A model generated the notes under the pieces. That model made no database searches. It had not been told where the DNA came from and saw only the letters and a program-made list of their open reading frames with translations. Made by a program: the position numbers and the translations under genes. Positions 17,562 to 26,383 of a stretch of 64,000 nt of DNA are shown here, piece after piece. Source of the stretch: Actinomycetota bacterium (lineage in GTDB: Bacteria > Actinomycetota > Acidimicrobiia > Acidimicrobiales > Ilumatobacteraceae); the NCBI GenBank assembly GCA_026393475.1, contig JAPLAA010000036.1, forward strand, positions 1 to 64,000, written 5' to 3'. The number at the start of each line of letters is the position of its first letter. Positions within the stretch are counted from its first letter, which is position 1.

Positions 17562-17595
17562 CGACGGAGCCCGGCCTCACGGCCGGGCTCCGTCG
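17562..17595. terminator. Bidirectional hairpin terminator between imuB and the response regulator gene
   Basis: A perfect 15-bp GC-rich stem (17562-17576 with 17581-17595) and TCAC loop between two convergent genes. The 50 bases before it carry partial direct repeats (a 12-bp TACGACTGATCC duplication at 17505-17528, including the imuB stop). Confidence 0.75.
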
Positions 17596-17641
17596 AGTTC
17601 CGAAGGGTTCATGTTTTCCATGCCATGCCCGCGAGGACCAG

Positions 17642-18409
17642 CTAGGCGGAAACCAGCTTTCGGTTCTCGCGGTCGTCGATCTCGGAGCGGAGCAGGTCGG
17701 TGCTGAGCCGGAAGCCCACGCCGCGCACGGTGTGGATGAAGCGCAGCTCGGGCGCCAGCTTCTGCAGCTTGCGACGCAGGTTCGACAGGTGCACGTCGAC
17801 GACGTGGGTGTCGCCCACCCAGTTCGGGCCCCACACCTCTTCGAGGAGCTGCGTGCGGGCACGCACCTCGGCAGGGTGACGGCAGAGCTGTTCGAACAGG
17901 GCGAACTCGATCCGGGTGACCGGGACGTCCTGGCCGTGGACCTGGATCTCCTTGCGGCCGACGTCGACGGTGAGCGGGCCGATGTTGATCAGCGAGGCCG
18001 CCATCGGGTCCCAGCGGGTGTGGACGTTGCGAGGACGGCGCAGCAGTGCCTGACAACGAGCCGCCAGCTCGTCGGGGGTCACCGGTACCGACACGACATC
18101 GTCCGCGCCTGCTCGCAGCGCACGGATGCGCATCGCGTCGGCATCGGGGGGTGCAATGCCGACGATGTATGCGTCCGTGAGCCCTCGCACGGTGTCGAAG
18201 AGGCTCCCGCCCTTGGGGCTCGGCAATTCGAGGTCCACCATGATCACGTCAGGGGAGAACGATTCGGCGAGCATGAGCGCAGCCGACCCTTCGGTCGTCG
18301 CGCTCACCGAGAATCCGCGCTCTCGAAGTGCCACGCCGGCGACACGACGCAACAAAGCGTCGTTCACTGCGAGTAGCACCCGAGGTGCCAGTTGTGCGTC
18401 TGGTTCCAT
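17642..18409 (-). CDS. Atypical OmpR-type response regulator
   Basis: 255 residues from ATG 18409. A receiver domain (1-120) is joined to a winged-helix DNA-binding domain (about 150-245, ending HVVDVHLSNLRRKL, then HTVRGVGFRL). The phospho-acceptor position is kept (D59 in VIMVDLELP), but the acidic pair is N16-D17, the switch Ser/Thr is A86 and the invariant Lys is V108 (DDVVSVPV). Such receivers usually do not undergo normal aspartate phosphorylation. No sensor kinase gene is nearby. It probably binds DNA constitutively or answers to another signal. Confidence 0.88.
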   Translation of the reverse strand: MEPDAQLAPRVLLAVNDALLRRVAGVALRERGFSVSATTEGSAALMLAESFSPDVIMVDLELPSPKGGSLFDTVRGLTDAYIVGIAPPDADAMRIRALRAGADDVVSVPVTPDELAARCQALLRRPRNVHTRWDPMAASLINIGPLTVDVGRKEIQVHGQDVPVTRIEFALFEQLCRHPAEVRARTQLLEEVWGPNWVGDTHVVDVHLSNLRRKLQKLAPELRFIHTVRGVGFRLSTDLLRSEIDDRENRKLVSA

Positions 18410-18548
18410 CCCTGTTGTCTCTCCGCCTTGTTGCGGTTGGGAGGTCCCTTCCCAACCGTGGTCACTGGAGGTATCGGTCGGGGACCGTCCGAACTGGAGC
18501 GACAATTTCGACCAGGTGTGGTCGTCTTTCCGGAGCGTGGCCCGAACC

Positions 18549-18580
18549 GGGATCGAACCGGGATCGAACCGGGATCGAAC
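18549..18580. repeat. Three 11-bp tandem repeats, intergenic
   Basis: GGGATCGAACC three times (last copy truncated) in the 252-bp divergent region between the response regulator and the Nudix-GNAT gene. The same region should contain both promoters. Confidence 0.9.
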
Positions 18581-18661
18581 TGGTGTGTCGGTGTGACGGC
18601 GATGAGCTGGTGGCGAGGTGGCGGAGCAGCGGCGGAGCACCGGCGCCGTAGCCTCACCGCC

Positions 18662-19696
18662 ATGCACGAACGCACGTCCGGAGCCGGTGACCACGAGATG
18701 CCCGAGTGGGACCCCTCGAGCGATCTCACGGCCGTCGTGCGCGCACAGGTGCTCGCCCGGACGCCGGTCGACGCACGTGAACGTTCGGCGATCGAGCAAT
18801 TCGTCACGCAGCTCGATCGACTCGAGCGACCGTTCGAGGAGGCGGCCGACCGGGTGCACGTCACCGGCTCGGCGATCGTGGTCGGTGCGAAGGGGGTCGT
18901 GCTGCACAAGCACAAGCGGCTCGGCCTGTGGTTGCAGCCCGGCGGTCACATCGAGCCGGGGGAGACCCCGTGGGACGGCGCGTTGCGCGAGGCGGCCGAG
19001 GAGACCGGTCTGCCGGTGAGCTTCGCCGACGGTGTGCCGCAGCTCGTGCACGTCGACGTGCACCCCGGTCCGCGCAAGCACATCCACCTCGACCTCCGCT
19101 ACCTCGTCACCGCACCGCCGGTCGCGCCTGCGCCGCCCGAGGGCGAGAGCCAGGACGTGCGCTGGTTCCCCTGGTACCAGGCGATCGCGATGGCCGAACC
19201 CGGCCTCGAAGGCGCGCTGCGCTCGCTGCAGCCAGGCACGCCGGTGTTGCGACCGGCGCGGGCCAACGATGCGGCCGAGATGGCCTCGGTGTACCTGCGG
19301 TCGCGCGAGTTCGGGTTGCCCGAGGTGCCGTGCATCCATTCGCCGAGCGAGGTCCGCCGCTGGTTCGGCGACGAGGTGATCGGCCATACCGAGGCCACCG
19401 TCGCCGAGGTCGACGGCACCGTGGTCGCGCTGATGGTGCTCGACGCCGGGATCGGCGGCACCGGTTGGATCGAGCAGCTCTACGTCGATCCCACCCGCAT
19501 GGGGCAGGGGCTCGGCACCCGGTTGCTCGACCGGGCGATCCAGCGCTTCCCCGACGGTCTGCAGCTGTGGACCTTCCAGGTCAACGCCCGGGCTCGCGCC
19601 TTCTACGAGGCGGCCGGCTTCACCGTGGCCGAGCTCACCGATGGCCGCGGCAACGAGGAACGCGCGCCGGACGCGCGCTACGAGTGGACGCCCTGA
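18662..19696 (+). CDS. Nudix hydrolase-GNAT acetyltransferase fusion
   Basis: 344 residues; ATG 18662 sits 7 bases after a TAGCCT hexamer. The N-terminal half has a Nudix box at about 97-119 (GGHIEPGET, then REAAEETG), which hydrolyses nucleoside-diphosphate-linked compounds. The C-terminal half (about 195-344) is a GNAT fold with an acetyl-CoA loop (VDPTRMGQGLGTRLL) and the terminal ARAFYEAAGF motif. The substrates of either half are unknown. The stop overlaps the start of the next gene by 13 bases. Confidence 0.88.
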   Translation: MHERTSGAGDHEMPEWDPSSDLTAVVRAQVLARTPVDARERSAIEQFVTQLDRLERPFEEAADRVHVTGSAIVVGAKGVVLHKHKRLGLWLQPGGHIEPGETPWDGALREAAEETGLPVSFADGVPQLVHVDVHPGPRKHIHLDLRYLVTAPPVAPAPPEGESQDVRWFPWYQAIAMAEPGLEGALRSLQPGTPVLRPARANDAAEMASVYLRSREFGLPEVPCIHSPSEVRRWFGDEVIGHTEATVAEVDGTVVALMVLDAGIGGTGWIEQLYVDPTRMGQGLGTRLLDRAIQRFPDGLQLWTFQVNARARAFYEAAGFTVAELTDGRGNEERAPDARYEWTP

Positions 19697-20196
19697 CGGC
19701 CTCCGCGGCATCGCACGACGGCGACGGCGGATTCCAGCCGCTGCACCCTGCTGCCCCGTTCATCTGGCGCGTCGTGGGTGTGCCCGCGACGACGATCGTC
19801 GCGGGTGTGGTGGTCGCGATCGTGCTCGCCGCCGCGGGTCCGGAGCTCGCCGCAGCCATCGCCGGTGTGCTCGCGCTCGTCGGCATCGGCGTCGCCGCAT
19901 GGCACCCCACGCTGCGATATCGGTACTGGCGCTACCGCGTCGGCGACGACGCGCTCGAACTGCGTCACGGCGTGTGGTTCCGCACCTCGGCCGCCGTGCC
20001 CTTCCACCGGATCCAGCAGATCGACGTCGAGCAGGGCCCGATCCAGCGCCGCTACGACGTGGTGACGCTGCGGCTGCGCACCGCGTCGGCGATGAGCGAT
20101 GCGACGGTGCCGCACCTCGCCGCGGCCGAGGCCGACCTCCTGCGTGAGCGGCTGCTGATCGCCGCCCGCCCGACCACGGCCGACGACGGCCACTGA
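19684..20196 (+). CDS. PH domain-containing membrane protein (bPH2, YdbS-like)
   Basis: 170 residues from GTG 19684, which overlaps the previous stop. Two membrane segments at about 25-70 are followed by a bacterial PH (DUF304) domain with LELRHGVWFRTSAAVPFHRIQQIDVEQGPIQ split over two strands, and the sequence RRYDVVTLRLRTAS. Paired YdbS/YdbT-like genes are common; the partner follows after 19 bases. Their role is unknown, but they are envelope-associated. Confidence 0.82.
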   Translation: MDALTASAASHDGDGGFQPLHPAAPFIWRVVGVPATTIVAGVVVAIVLAAAGPELAAAIAGVLALVGIGVAAWHPTLRYRYWRYRVGDDALELRHGVWFRTSAAVPFHRIQQIDVEQGPIQRRYDVVTLRLRTASAMSDATVPHLAAAEADLLRERLLIAARPTTADDGH

Positions 20197-20215
20197 CCCC
20201 TCCACGACGACCGCC

Positions 20216-21796
20216 TTGGACGACGAGCCACGCCTCCCGCCGACTGCGCCGGCACCGCAGCCGGAGCGCTCGTCGGACCCGGCGACTGCAGCGATGCCGG
20301 AGCACCCGGCGATCACGACAACCAGCGGAACCACCGGGATCAGCGGGATCAGCGGGATCAGCGGGATCAGCGGGATCGCGAGCGAGCCGAGTCGGTTGCA
20401 TCCGATGTCACCGGTGATCGACCTGCTCGTGTGGTTGCCGCGGATGTGGCCGGTCTTCCTGGTGGCCGTCGCCCAGTCGTGGGGCATCGTGGCGGTGGCG
20501 ACCGGTGTCGTCGTGCTGCTGGCGACGAGGGTGGTGGCGTGGTGGCGCACCACGTACGCCTTCGACGGTGCCGAGCTCACCGTCGCCGGCGGCGTGTGGA
20601 ACCGCACCGTCCGGCGGGTGCCCGTGGCCCGCCTGCAGCAGGTGGAGGTGGTCCGCAAGCTGCGACACCAGGCGCTCGGCGTGTCGAGGCTGCGGCTGCA
20701 ACTGGCCAACGCCGGCAGCGACGACGGCGACGTGTTGCTCGACGTGCTGTCGGTCGCGGATGCCGAGGCGCTCAAGTCGGCACTCGAGCAGTTCCGTCGC
20801 GAAGCAGTGGCCGGGGTGTCGTCCGCCACCGCGATCCCGCCCCCTCCGGCGCACGAACTGCTGCGGCTCGATCCGAAGCTGCTGGCGCTCGGCGGGGTCA
20901 CCGGCGCGTCACTGCTGTTGCTGCCGGCGGCGCTCGTCGCCGCGCTGCAGGTGCTCGACGACGTCGGCCTCGACGACGACGCGGGCGAGGTCGCCCAGCG
21001 GCTGCCCGTGGTGGGCTTCGCCGTCGCGGCGGTGATCCTGTCGTTCGTCATCGCCGCGACACTCGCTGCGCTGCGCAACCACCGCTTCCGGCTCTCGCGT
21101 CGTTCGGCGGATCTGGTGATCGAACGAGGACTGCTCGAGCAGCGCGCCACCACGGTGCCGATCGCTCGGGTGCAGTTGGTGCGCCTGCACCGCAACGTGC
21201 TGCGCCGCTGGCTGGGCCTGGCCTCGGTCGACATCGCCACGAGCGGCCGTTCGACGAGCGATGGCGCCGGCAGCGCCGACGACTCGGTGCCGGTGGCGCG
21301 CTGGGACGACGCCATCGCCGTGTCGCTGGTCGCCCTCGGCGGCCGCGAGGTGGTGGCGGCCGATCGAGCGGCTGCCTCGGTGGCCGTCGACCGACTCGTG
21401 CGCCGGCGCCTGCTGATCGCGGTCGCGCTCACCGGTTGGTTGCCGATCCTCGATTCCGGCGCTCGGGGAGTGGTGGCCGTCGCCGTGGTGGCGCTGCTCG
21501 TGGTGGTCGGCCTGGTCGCACGTGCGTCCGGCCGGTCGCGACGCCACGGGATCGGCCCGGACGTCGTCGTCGTCGAGGCCGGAGCGCTGGCGTGGTCGCG
21601 CGCGCTGGTGCCGATCGATCGGGTGCAGAGCTGGCGCACGAGCCAGTCGCCGTTCCAGCGACGACACGACCTCCATCACGTCCACATCCACCTGTCCGGT
21701 CGCCGGCACGTCGTCGTGCGCGATGCCACCGGTGCGCAGGCAGCGGCGGTCGTCGCGGCCGTGCGGCGCACGGAACACGTGGAAATCGCGCGCTAG
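20216..21796 (+). CDS. PH domain-containing membrane protein (YdbT-like, two to three bPH2 domains)
   Basis: Up to 526 residues. The likely start is TTG 20216; ATG 20294 or 20405 would remove a disordered N-terminus containing a Gly-Ile-Ser repeat. Membrane segments occur near 70-105, 225-245 and 270-285, each followed by a PH unit (VWNRTVRRVPVARLQQVEV, LLEQRATTVPIARVQLVRL, and a third near the C-terminus, ALVPIDRVQSWRTSQSPFQ). It is the larger partner of the preceding gene. No enzymatic motif is seen. Confidence 0.8.
   Translation: MDDEPRLPPTAPAPQPERSSDPATAAMPEHPAITTTSGTTGISGISGISGISGIASEPSRLHPMSPVIDLLVWLPRMWPVFLVAVAQSWGIVAVATGVVVLLATRVVAWWRTTYAFDGAELTVAGGVWNRTVRRVPVARLQQVEVVRKLRHQALGVSRLRLQLANAGSDDGDVLLDVLSVADAEALKSALEQFRREAVAGVSSATAIPPPPAHELLRLDPKLLALGGVTGASLLLLPAALVAALQVLDDVGLDDDAGEVAQRLPVVGFAVAAVILSFVIAATLAALRNHRFRLSRRSADLVIERGLLEQRATTVPIARVQLVRLHRNVLRRWLGLASVDIATSGRSTSDGAGSADDSVPVARWDDAIAVSLVALGGREVVAADRAAASVAVDRLVRRRLLIAVALTGWLPILDSGARGVVAVAVVALLVVVGLVARASGRSRRHGIGPDVVVVEAGALAWSRALVPIDRVQSWRTSQSPFQRRHDLHHVHIHLSGRRHVVVRDATGAQAAAVVAAVRRTEHVEIAR
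20336..20377 (+). repeat. 9-bp in-frame tandem repeat (Gly-Ile-Ser), 4.7 copies
   Basis: GGGATCAGC repeated in phase near the start of the YdbT-like gene, before its first membrane segment. Confidence 0.95.
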
Positions 21797-21808
21797 TGTT
21801 CCACGCCG

Positions 21809-22807
21809 ATGACGACCTTGGCACTGGTGGCAGCCCACGCGAAGGTGGGCATCGGCACCGTCTCGCGTGTGCTCAACGACAGCCCGAACGTCAGCCCTGC
21901 CATGCGCGAACGGGTGCTGCGCTCGATGGAGGAAGTTGGCTACTCGCCGAACCGTCGCAAGCGTATTGGCCAGGGACGACGCGGCGGATTGATCGGTGTC
22001 CTGGTCACCTTCTTCGACGAGCCGTCGGCGTACGAGCGCATCCGCGGCGTGGTCGCACGGTTGCAGCCGCACGGCTACGAGGTCGTCCTGTTCAACGTCG
22101 CCGCACCCGGCCAGATTACGGAACGACTCCTGGAAATTCCCACGCATTCGCTCGACGGGTTGATCGTGATCTCGTTGCCGTTGAGCGACAGTGAGGGCGA
22201 ACGGCTGGCATCGGCCCGGTTCCCGACCGTGCTGATCGACACGACCGCGCCGTCGCTGCCCAGCGTGTGCATCGACGACCGCTGGGGTGGCCAGATCGCG
22301 ACCCAGCACCTCATCGACATCGGCCACACGCGCATCGGCTTCGTCGGCGAACCACCCAACAGCCCGTTCGGATTCGTGTCGAGCGTCCACCGCGAGGAGG
22401 GCTACCGCCGGGCGCTCACCCAGGCAGGGATCGAGCCGATGCCCGAACTCGTCCGCTACGGCGCGCACCTGCGCTCGGCCGCCAAGCAGATGACCCTCGA
22501 TCTGTTGTCGATGTCGAATCCGCCCACGGCCATCGTCGCCACGTCGGACGTGCAGGCCGTCGGCGTGCTCGAGGCCGCCGCCGCACTCGATCGGCGCGTG
22601 CCCGACGACCTGTCGGTCATCGGCTACGACGACATCGAGCTCGCCGCGCTCATGAACCTCACGACCGTCCGTCAACCGTTGGAGGGATCGGGCCGCCGCG
22701 GCGCCGACCTCGTGCTCGAAGCGATCGCCGCCAACGCCCGTCCGCAGCTCGCCGAGGAGCTGCAGATCGAACTGGTCGTCCGCTCCACCACGGGACCCCG
22801 CCGATGA
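21809..22807 (+). CDS. LacI-family transcriptional regulator
   Basis: 332 residues; ATG 21809 with TAGTGT nine bases upstream. The N-terminal HTH reads LVAAHAKVGIGTVSRVLND, with the hinge helix about 45-60 residues in, followed by a periplasmic-binding-protein-like sensor domain. Codon use is somewhat less GC-rich than the neighbours (runs such as ATTACGGAAC and GAAATTCCC). The stop overlaps the start of the first alpha-glucosidase, so it probably represses its own operon and senses a di- or oligosaccharide. I did not find its operator with confidence. Confidence 0.93.
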   Translation: MTTLALVAAHAKVGIGTVSRVLNDSPNVSPAMRERVLRSMEEVGYSPNRRKRIGQGRRGGLIGVLVTFFDEPSAYERIRGVVARLQPHGYEVVLFNVAAPGQITERLLEIPTHSLDGLIVISLPLSDSEGERLASARFPTVLIDTTAPSLPSVCIDDRWGGQIATQHLIDIGHTRIGFVGEPPNSPFGFVSSVHREEGYRRALTQAGIEPMPELVRYGAHLRSAAKQMTLDLLSMSNPPTAIVATSDVQAVGVLEAAAALDRRVPDDLSVIGYDDIELAALMNLTTVRQPLEGSGRRGADLVLEAIAANARPQLAEELQIELVVRSTTGPRR

Positions 22808-24591
22808 CCGCCACCACCGACCAGCCGACCGAGCAGCCGACCGAGCAGCCGACCGAGGCGGCGCCGTGGTGGCGTGACGCCGTCGTGTACCAGGTGTACG
22901 TGCGGTCGTTCGCCGACGCCGACGGCGACGGCATCGGCGACCTCGCCGGCATCATCGGCCGCCTCGACCACCTCGAGACCTTGGGTGTCGACGCCGTGTG
23001 GCTCACCCCGTGCTACCCGTCGCCACAGCTCGACCACGGCTACGACGTCGCCGACTACTTCGGCATCGAGCCGATGTACGGCGACCTGACCACGTTCGAC
23101 CGGCTGATCGAGGCCGCACGGTCCCGCTCGATCCGCGTGCTGATGGACGTGGTGCCCAACCACTGCAGCTCGCAGCACTCGTGGTTCCAGGCGGCGCTCG
23201 CCGCCGGTCCGGACAGCCCCGAGCGTGCCCGGTTCTACTTCCGCGACGGCCGCGGTCCGAACGGCGACGAGCCGCCGAACAACTGGCGGTCGGTGTTCGG
23301 CGGGCCGACGTGGACACGCGTCACCGAGGCCGACGGCTCGCCCGGGCAGTGGTACCTGCACACGTTCTCGCCGTGGCAGCCCGACTTCGACTGGTCGTGC
23401 CCCGACGTCGTCGCGATGTTCGACGCGATGCTCACGTTCTGGTTCGACCGTGGGGTCGAGGGTTTCCGCGTCGATGCGGTCGCCGTCGTCGGCAAGGCGC
23501 CGGGTCTGCCCGACGCACCGCCGCCACCCGAGGGCACCGCCGAGAACGACGTGTGGTCGCACAACCCGTACTCGGTGTTCTGGCCGACGGCCCACGAGCA
23601 CTGGCGCGGGTGGCGCACGCTGCTCGAGCAGTACGAGCGCACGCACCCCGGCCGCGAACTGGTGTCGGTGAGCGAGGCGTACACCCCCGATCGCCCCGAC
23701 CTGCTGCTGCAGTACCTGAACCCGCAGGAGTTCCACCAGTCGTTCTGCTTCGACCTGATGCTCGCGCCGTGGCGCGTCGACACGCTGCGGGCCACCATCG
23801 AGCCGGTGTACGAGGCGCTCACCGCGTCGGGTGCGCCGCTCACCTGGACGATCAACAACCACGACACCCAGCGTTCGGTCACCCGCTACGGCCGCGCCGA
23901 CGCCACCGAGCTGTCGAGCTGGACCAAGAACAACCTCGTGTACACGGGCACGCCGGTCGATCTCGCGCTCGGCACCGTGCGGGCCCGCGCCGCGATCACG
24001 CTCGCGGCGTCGCTGCCCGGTTCGCTGTACCTGTTCCAGGGCGAGGAGCTCGGGCTGCCCGAGGTGCTCGACCTGGACGACGCCGTTCGCCAGGACCCCA
24101 TCTTCGAACGCACCGAGGGCCGCGAGCCCGGTCGCGACGGCTGCCGTGTGCCGATGCCGTGGACCGCCGATCGGGCGACCTCGTTCGGCTTCTCGTTCGG
24201 GTCCTCGTTCGGGTCCGACCCCGGCAGTCCATCGAGCCGACCGTCGGCGCCGTGGTTGCCCCAACCCGACGGCTGGGGCACGTACAACGTGGCGTCCCAA
24301 CAGCACGACCCCGACTCGATGCTGTCGCTGTACCACCACCTCCTGCGCGCCCGGCGGTCGCGGCTCGACCCCGACGCCGGGCTGACGTTCGTCGACGTCG
24401 AACATCCCGACCTGCTGATGCTCCGGCGCGGTGACGTCACGGTCGTGCTCAACGTCGGTGACGCGGAGATCGACCTGGCGGCACTGGTGCCGACGCTGGC
24501 CGGCGCCGAGATCGTGATCAGCTCGGCGCCGGGTCACGACGACGCGGGACGGCTGCCGGCCAACACCTGCTGCTGGCTCGCGCCCGCGTGA
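22804..24591 (+). CDS. GH13 alpha-glucosidase / alpha-amylase family protein
   Basis: 595 residues, ATG overlapping the LacI stop (ATGA). The GH13 regions are clear: I DVVPNH, II GFRVDAVAV (catalytic nucleophile Asp), III VSVSEAY (acid/base Glu) and IV INNHD. The N-terminus WWRDAVVYQVYVRSFAD is typical of GH13_30/23-type alpha-glucosidases that release glucose from maltose, sucrose isomers or short malto-oligosaccharides. No signal peptide, so it acts in the cytosol on imported sugar. It has an N-terminal TEQP repeat and a short SFGSSFGSD insertion near residue 465, both absent from typical family members. Confidence 0.92.
   Translation: MTATTDQPTEQPTEQPTEAAPWWRDAVVYQVYVRSFADADGDGIGDLAGIIGRLDHLETLGVDAVWLTPCYPSPQLDHGYDVADYFGIEPMYGDLTTFDRLIEAARSRSIRVLMDVVPNHCSSQHSWFQAALAAGPDSPERARFYFRDGRGPNGDEPPNNWRSVFGGPTWTRVTEADGSPGQWYLHTFSPWQPDFDWSCPDVVAMFDAMLTFWFDRGVEGFRVDAVAVVGKAPGLPDAPPPPEGTAENDVWSHNPYSVFWPTAHEHWRGWRTLLEQYERTHPGRELVSVSEAYTPDRPDLLLQYLNPQEFHQSFCFDLMLAPWRVDTLRATIEPVYEALTASGAPLTWTINNHDTQRSVTRYGRADATELSSWTKNNLVYTGTPVDLALGTVRARAAITLAASLPGSLYLFQGEELGLPEVLDLDDAVRQDPIFERTEGREPGRDGCRVPMPWTADRATSFGFSFGSSFGSDPGSPSSRPSAPWLPQPDGWGTYNVASQQHDPDSMLSLYHHLLRARRSRLDPDAGLTFVDVEHPDLLMLRRGDVTVVLNVGDAEIDLAALVPTLAGAEIVISSAPGHDDAGRLPANTCCWLAPA
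22822..22857 (+). repeat. Three 12-bp in-frame repeats (Gln-Pro-Thr-Glu)
   Basis: CAGCCGACCGAG three times directly after the start codon region of the first GH13 gene. Confidence 0.93.
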
Positions 24592-24631
24592 ACGAGCCCT
24601 CATGAGCGAGCGCATGAACGATGGAGGGGAC

Positions 24632-26305
24632 ATGTCCGACGATCGTCGCGACTGGTGGCGGCACGCCGTCATCTACCAGGTGTACATCCGCAGCTTCGCC
24701 GATGCCGACGGGGACGGGCTCGGTGACATCGCCGGCCTGCGTTCGAAGCTCGACCACCTGGTGTCGCTCGGCGTCGACGCGATCTGGATCAACCCGTGGT
24801 ACCCGTCGCCGTTCGCCGACGCCGGCTACGACGTCAGCGACTACCGGGCGATCGAACCTCGCTTCGGCACGCTCGAGGCGGCGACCGAGCTGATCGCCGC
24901 CGCCCACGACCGCGGTGTGCGCGTGCTGCTCGACATCGTGCCGAACCACACGTCCGACCAGCACGTGTGGTTCCAGCAGGCGCTCGCCGCGGGCCCCGGC
25001 TCGCCCGAGCGAGAGCGGTACGTGTTCCGCGACGGCCTCGGCCCGAACGGCGACGAGCGTCCGAACGACTGGCAGAGCGCGTTCCACGGCCCCGCCTGGA
25101 CACGCGTGGTCGAGGCCGACGGCACGCCCGGCCAGTGGTACCTGCACCTGTTCGCCCCGGAACAGCCCGACCTCAACTGGCACCATCCCGACGTCCACGC
25201 CGACTTCCTCGAGACGTTGCGCTTCTGGTTCGACCGGGGCGTCGACGGCTTCCGCATCGATGTCGCCCACTCGCTCGTGAAGGAGGAGGGCCTGCCCGAC
25301 ATCGCTGCGCGTTCGTGGGCGACGCTGCCGTTCCGGCTGCAGTCGATCCCCGGTGTGCACCAGACCGACCATCCGCACTGGGACCGCGACGAGGTGCACG
25401 AGATCTACCGCGAGTGGCGGCGCGTCGCCGACGCGTACGACCCGCCGCGGATCTTCGTCGCCGAGGCGTGGGTGCCCGACCCGTCGCGGATCGCCCGCTA
25501 CCTGCGCGCCGACGAACTGCACACCGCGTTCAACTTCGACTTCCTGCGCTGCCCCTGGTCGGCCGACCAACTGCGCACGGTGATCGACGACACCCTCATC
25601 GAGCACCGTGCCGTCGGCGCGCCGGCCACCTGGGTGCTGTCGAACCACGACGTCGCTCGCCACGTGTCGCGCCTTGCCCGATCCCAGGAGGGCGTGCGCG
25701 GTCATCACCTGCGCGACCTCGCCGCCGACGCCGATCTGTCGCTCGGTCTCCGTCGGGCACGGGCGGCCGCACTGCTGATGTTCGCCCTGCCGGGCAGTTG
25801 CTACGTGTACCAGGGCGAGGAGTTCGGTCTGCCCGAGGTGGAGGACCTGCCCGACGAGGCGCTGCAGGACCCGACGTGGGAGCGCAGCGGCCACACCGAC
25901 CGCGGTCGAGACGGGTGTCGCGTCCCGATCCCGTGGAGCGACTCACCGCCGACATTCGGCTTCGGGCCCGACCACGGCAATGCGCCCTGGCTGCCCCAGC
26001 CCGCATGGTTCGGCGAGTTCGCGGCGTCGGGTCAGGAGGGTGTCGCGTCGTCGATGCTCGAGCTGTACCGGGCCGGGTTGGCGATGCGCCGGGCGGAACC
26101 GGCACTCGGCGACGGCGAGATGGCGTGGTCGCCGTCGATGCCCGACGGTGCGTTCGCGTTCACCCGCGAGCCAGGGTTCGCCTGCCTCGTGAACGTGTCG
26201 GCCTCGCCGGTGCCGGTGCCCGACGGCTGGGAGCTGCTGCTCGCCAGCGGCCCGCTCACCGACGGCACCGTCCCCGCCGACACCACCGCCTGGTTCCGCC
26301 GCTGA
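24632..26305 (+). CDS. GH13 alpha-glucosidase, second copy
   Basis: 557 residues from ATG 24632, chosen for the GGAGG four bases upstream; ATG 24602 is in frame and would add ten residues. It is a paralogue of the preceding protein (same WWRHAVIYQVYIRSFADADGDG start, kept below in parts), with DIVPNH, GFRIDVAHSL (nucleophile Asp), FVAEAW (Glu) and LSNHD. It is cytosolic. Two GH13 enzymes in tandem suggest different linkage preferences, for example alpha-1,4 and alpha-1,1 or alpha-1,6. It is the last gene of the LacI-GH13-GH13 operon, ahead of a strong terminator. Confidence 0.92.
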   Translation: MSDDRRDWWRHAVIYQVYIRSFADADGDGLGDIAGLRSKLDHLVSLGVDAIWINPWYPSPFADAGYDVSDYRAIEPRFGTLEAATELIAAAHDRGVRVLLDIVPNHTSDQHVWFQQALAAGPGSPERERYVFRDGLGPNGDERPNDWQSAFHGPAWTRVVEADGTPGQWYLHLFAPEQPDLNWHHPDVHADFLETLRFWFDRGVDGFRIDVAHSLVKEEGLPDIAARSWATLPFRLQSIPGVHQTDHPHWDRDEVHEIYREWRRVADAYDPPRIFVAEAWVPDPSRIARYLRADELHTAFNFDFLRCPWSADQLRTVIDDTLIEHRAVGAPATWVLSNHDVARHVSRLARSQEGVRGHHLRDLAADADLSLGLRRARAAALLMFALPGSCYVYQGEEFGLPEVEDLPDEALQDPTWERSGHTDRGRDGCRVPIPWSDSPPTFGFGPDHGNAPWLPQPAWFGEFAASGQEGVASSMLELYRAGLAMRRAEPALGDGEMAWSPSMPDGAFAFTREPGFACLVNVSASPVPVPDGWELLLASGPLTDGTVPADTTAWFRR

Positions 26306-26310
26306 ACGCG

Positions 26311-26342
26311 CCACGGGCCCGCCCCGGAGGGCGGGCCCGTGG
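26311..26342. terminator. Bidirectional hairpin terminator between GH13 operon and importer operon
   Basis: A 14-bp GC-only stem (26311-26324 with 26329-26342) and CGGA tetraloop, six bases after the GH13 stop and 41 bases beyond the ATPase stop. Confidence 0.8.
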
Positions 26343-26383
26343 GACCAGGCGTGAGGTCGGCCGTGCGATCAGGCGCCTCAGGA

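Noticed and set aside
18544-18580. Minus-strand GGTTCGATCCC units that look like a tRNA T-arm
   Set aside because: The motif is an 11-bp tandem repeat with no acceptor, D or anticodon stems around it; no cloverleaf can be drawn.
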